A stretch of 21,226 nt of DNA, taken from Candidatus Woesearchaeota archaeon (GTDB lineage Archaea > Nanobdellota > Nanobdellia > Woesearchaeales > WJKL01). The DNA lies in contig JAHWIM010000059.1 of assembly GCA_019322535.1 (NCBI GenBank), forward strand, positions 1 to 21,226. Direction: 5' to 3'. A program made the position numbers and the translations under genes. Shown in pieces: positions 20,192 through 21,226 of the stretch (positions are counted from its first letter, which is position 1; the number at the start of each line of letters is the position of its first letter). Below the pieces are notes generated by a model. That model made no database searches, was not told the origin of the DNA, and saw nothing but the letters and a program-made list of their open reading frames with translations.

Positions 20192-20737
20192 ATGAAAGTT
20201 GACATAGAAGAAAAAATAGAAATTCCAAAAGATGTTCAAATTAAAGTAGACAGAAGTCTAATCCAAGCTAAAGGGTCTAAAGGAGATGTCTCTAGAAAAC
20301 TTCTTCATCCAAAAATAAAAATTTCTGTCCAAGAAAATCAAATCATGATATCTTCTAAAAAAGCTACGAAAAGAGAGAAAAAAATAATTGGTACATTCAA
20401 AGCTCATCTTAAAAATATGTTAAAAGGAGTTGTAGAACCTTTTGTTTATAAACTTAAGATATGTTCAAGCCATTTTCCAATGACCGCTTCTGTAAAAGAT
20501 AATGAATTTGGTGTTCAAAATTTCCTAGGAGAAAGTATTCCTAGAACACTTAAGTTAATGCCAGGAGTAAATGTTAAAGTAGAAGGCAGCGAGATAATTG
20601 TTGAAAGTCCAGACAAAGAGCTCGCTGGACAAACCGCTGCATCAATTGAGCAGCTTTGTAAAATCACCAATCGCGATAGAAGAATTTTCCAAGATGGTAT
20701 ATATATTGTTTCAAAATCTGGTAAAGAAATAAAATGA
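20192..20737 (+). CDS. rpl6: large-subunit ribosomal protein uL6
   Basis: uL6 lies near the factor-binding site and sarcin-ricin loop. From the ATG at 20192 it is 181 residues. I prefer this over a TTG at 20180, which lies inside the uS8 end. The two repeated domains are seen: IEIPKDVQIKVDRSLIQAKGSKGDVSRKL and, after GTFKAHLKNMLKGVVEPFVYKLKICSSHFPM, the second with FLGESIPRTLKLMPGVNVKVEGSEIIVES and DKELAGQTAASIEQL. It ends with ITNRDRRIFQDGIYIV, the conserved archaeal close. The stop overlaps the next start by 4 bases (ATGA). Confidence 0.97.
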   Translation: MKVDIEEKIEIPKDVQIKVDRSLIQAKGSKGDVSRKLLHPKIKISVQENQIMISSKKATKREKKIIGTFKAHLKNMLKGVVEPFVYKLKICSSHFPMTASVKDNEFGVQNFLGESIPRTLKLMPGVNVKVEGSEIIVESPDKELAGQTAASIEQLCKITNRDRRIFQDGIYIVSKSGKEIK

Positions 20738-21226
20738 ACCAACTAGAATTAAGAAAACAAATCAAGAAGAAAAAACCTGAATTTGTTAGACAAGATACTA
20801 AAAGAAAAAAGCTTGAGTTAAAATGGAGAAAACCAAAGGGACTTCATGCAAAAATGAGAAAAAAACTTAAAGGCTACAGAAAAAGTCCTTCTCCTGGTTA
20901 CGGTTCTCCAAGAAAAGTAAAAAATCTTCATAAGTCAGGATTAAACACTATGCTTGTTGCATCAATTAAAAATCTTGAAAAAATAAATCCAGAAACAGAT
21001 GGAATCATTTTATCTTCAACCCTTGGTTTAAGGAAAAAAATTGAGATTATTAAAAAAGCAATTGAAAAGAAAATAAAAATTTTGAATATCAAAGATCCTG
21101 AACAGTTCCTAAAATCTACTGAAGAACAAATCAGGAAAAAGAAAGAAGCAAGAGAAGCTAAAGTCAAAGAGAAAGAAAAGAGAAGAAAAGAGAAAGAAAA
21201 GAAAAAAGACGAGAAAAAGAAAGAAA
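20734..21226 (+). CDS. rpl32e: large-subunit ribosomal protein eL32, partial (runs off window)
   Basis: The frame opens at an ATGA overlap with the uL6 stop and stays open for 164 codons to the window end. It is archaeal eL32: KKPEFVRQDTKRKKLELKWRKPKGLHAKMRKKLKGY, then the typical SPGYGSPRKVKNLHKSGL (about residues 54-71), MLVASIKNLEKINPETDGIILSSTLGLRKKIEIIKKAIEKKIKILN. Most of the normal protein is therefore inside the window. From about residue 128 the sequence becomes an almost pure Lys/Glu/Arg helix (EQIRKKKEAREAKVKEKEKR) that continues past the edge. It is a fourth charged tail in this operon and is longer than usual for eL32. Confidence 0.95.
   Translation, partial: MNQLELRKQIKKKKPEFVRQDTKRKKLELKWRKPKGLHAKMRKKLKGYRKSPSPGYGSPRKVKNLHKSGLNTMLVASIKNLEKINPETDGIILSSTLGLRKKIEIIKKAIEKKIKILNIKDPEQFLKSTEEQIRKKKEAREAKVKEKEKRRKEKEKKKDEKKKE

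Noticed and set aside
1..21226. search for tRNA, rRNA, insertion sequences, CRISPR arrays and integrase sites
   Set aside because: No cloverleaf-like segment, transposase frame, terminal inverted repeats or regularly spaced repeats were seen; the only long direct repeats are those in the rpl22 and rps3 tails.

Overview
The window is archaeal, AT-rich (I estimate about one third G+C) and densely coded. It carries an archaeal ribosomal-protein operon with aIF1 and the RNase P protein Rpp29 between uL29 and uS17, an archaeal Hef helicase-nuclease and TATA-box promoters. A single-chain primase joining PriS-like and PriL-like parts, many small proteins and compact gene spacing point to a DPANN lineage. 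Woesearchaeota/Pacearchaeota-like is my best guess, from gene content only. No tRNA, rRNA, insertion sequence or CRISPR array is visible, and no stretch above 300 bases lacks a gene; the longest gap is 199 bases, upstream of rpl3.

Region 1 (1-3308): a possible gene end at the left edge, a membrane-anchored protein with a Ser/Thr-rich stalk, and a minus-strand pair made of a PRC-barrel protein and an overlapping 41-residue ORF. Then come a short TraB-family protein and a membrane cassette: a site-2-protease-like protein whose HExxH is degraded to HVSAQ, a small multi-spanning protein and a 59-residue charged helical protein.

Region 2 (3361-8001): hef, then two overlapping genes for an N-formylglutamate-amidohydrolase-like enzyme and a GCS2-type carboxylate-amine ligase. 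This pair looks like a small metabolic module that makes and breaks amide bonds, with unknown substrate.

Region 3 (8006-10018, minus strand): a membrane-anchored PHP-domain protein predicted to face outward, the HtpX membrane protease, and a stand-alone Lrp/AsnC effector domain that follows htpX by 9 bases. The fused primase starts divergently at 10088.

Region 4 (11411-21226): a leader with strong predicted RNA structure, then uL3-uL4-uL23-uL2-uS19-uL22-uS3-uL29-aIF1-Rpp29-uS17-uL14-uL24-eS4-uL5-uS14-uS8-uL6-eL32, with eL32 cut by the window end. Many junctions are 4-base ATGA overlaps. uL22, uS3, uS17 and eL32 carry long Lys/Glu-rich tails, and the uL22 and uS3 tails share near-identical DNA segments.

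Expression: several stand-alone or first genes have a TATA-like box about 20-32 bases before the start codon, as expected for leaderless mRNAs. A number of operon-internal genes instead show GGTGA/GAGGT-type ribosome binding sites. The best candidates for something undescribed are the rpl3 leader RNA, the shared uL22/uS3 tail DNA with its hairpins, the amidohydrolase/ligase pair and the degenerate site-2-protease cassette.
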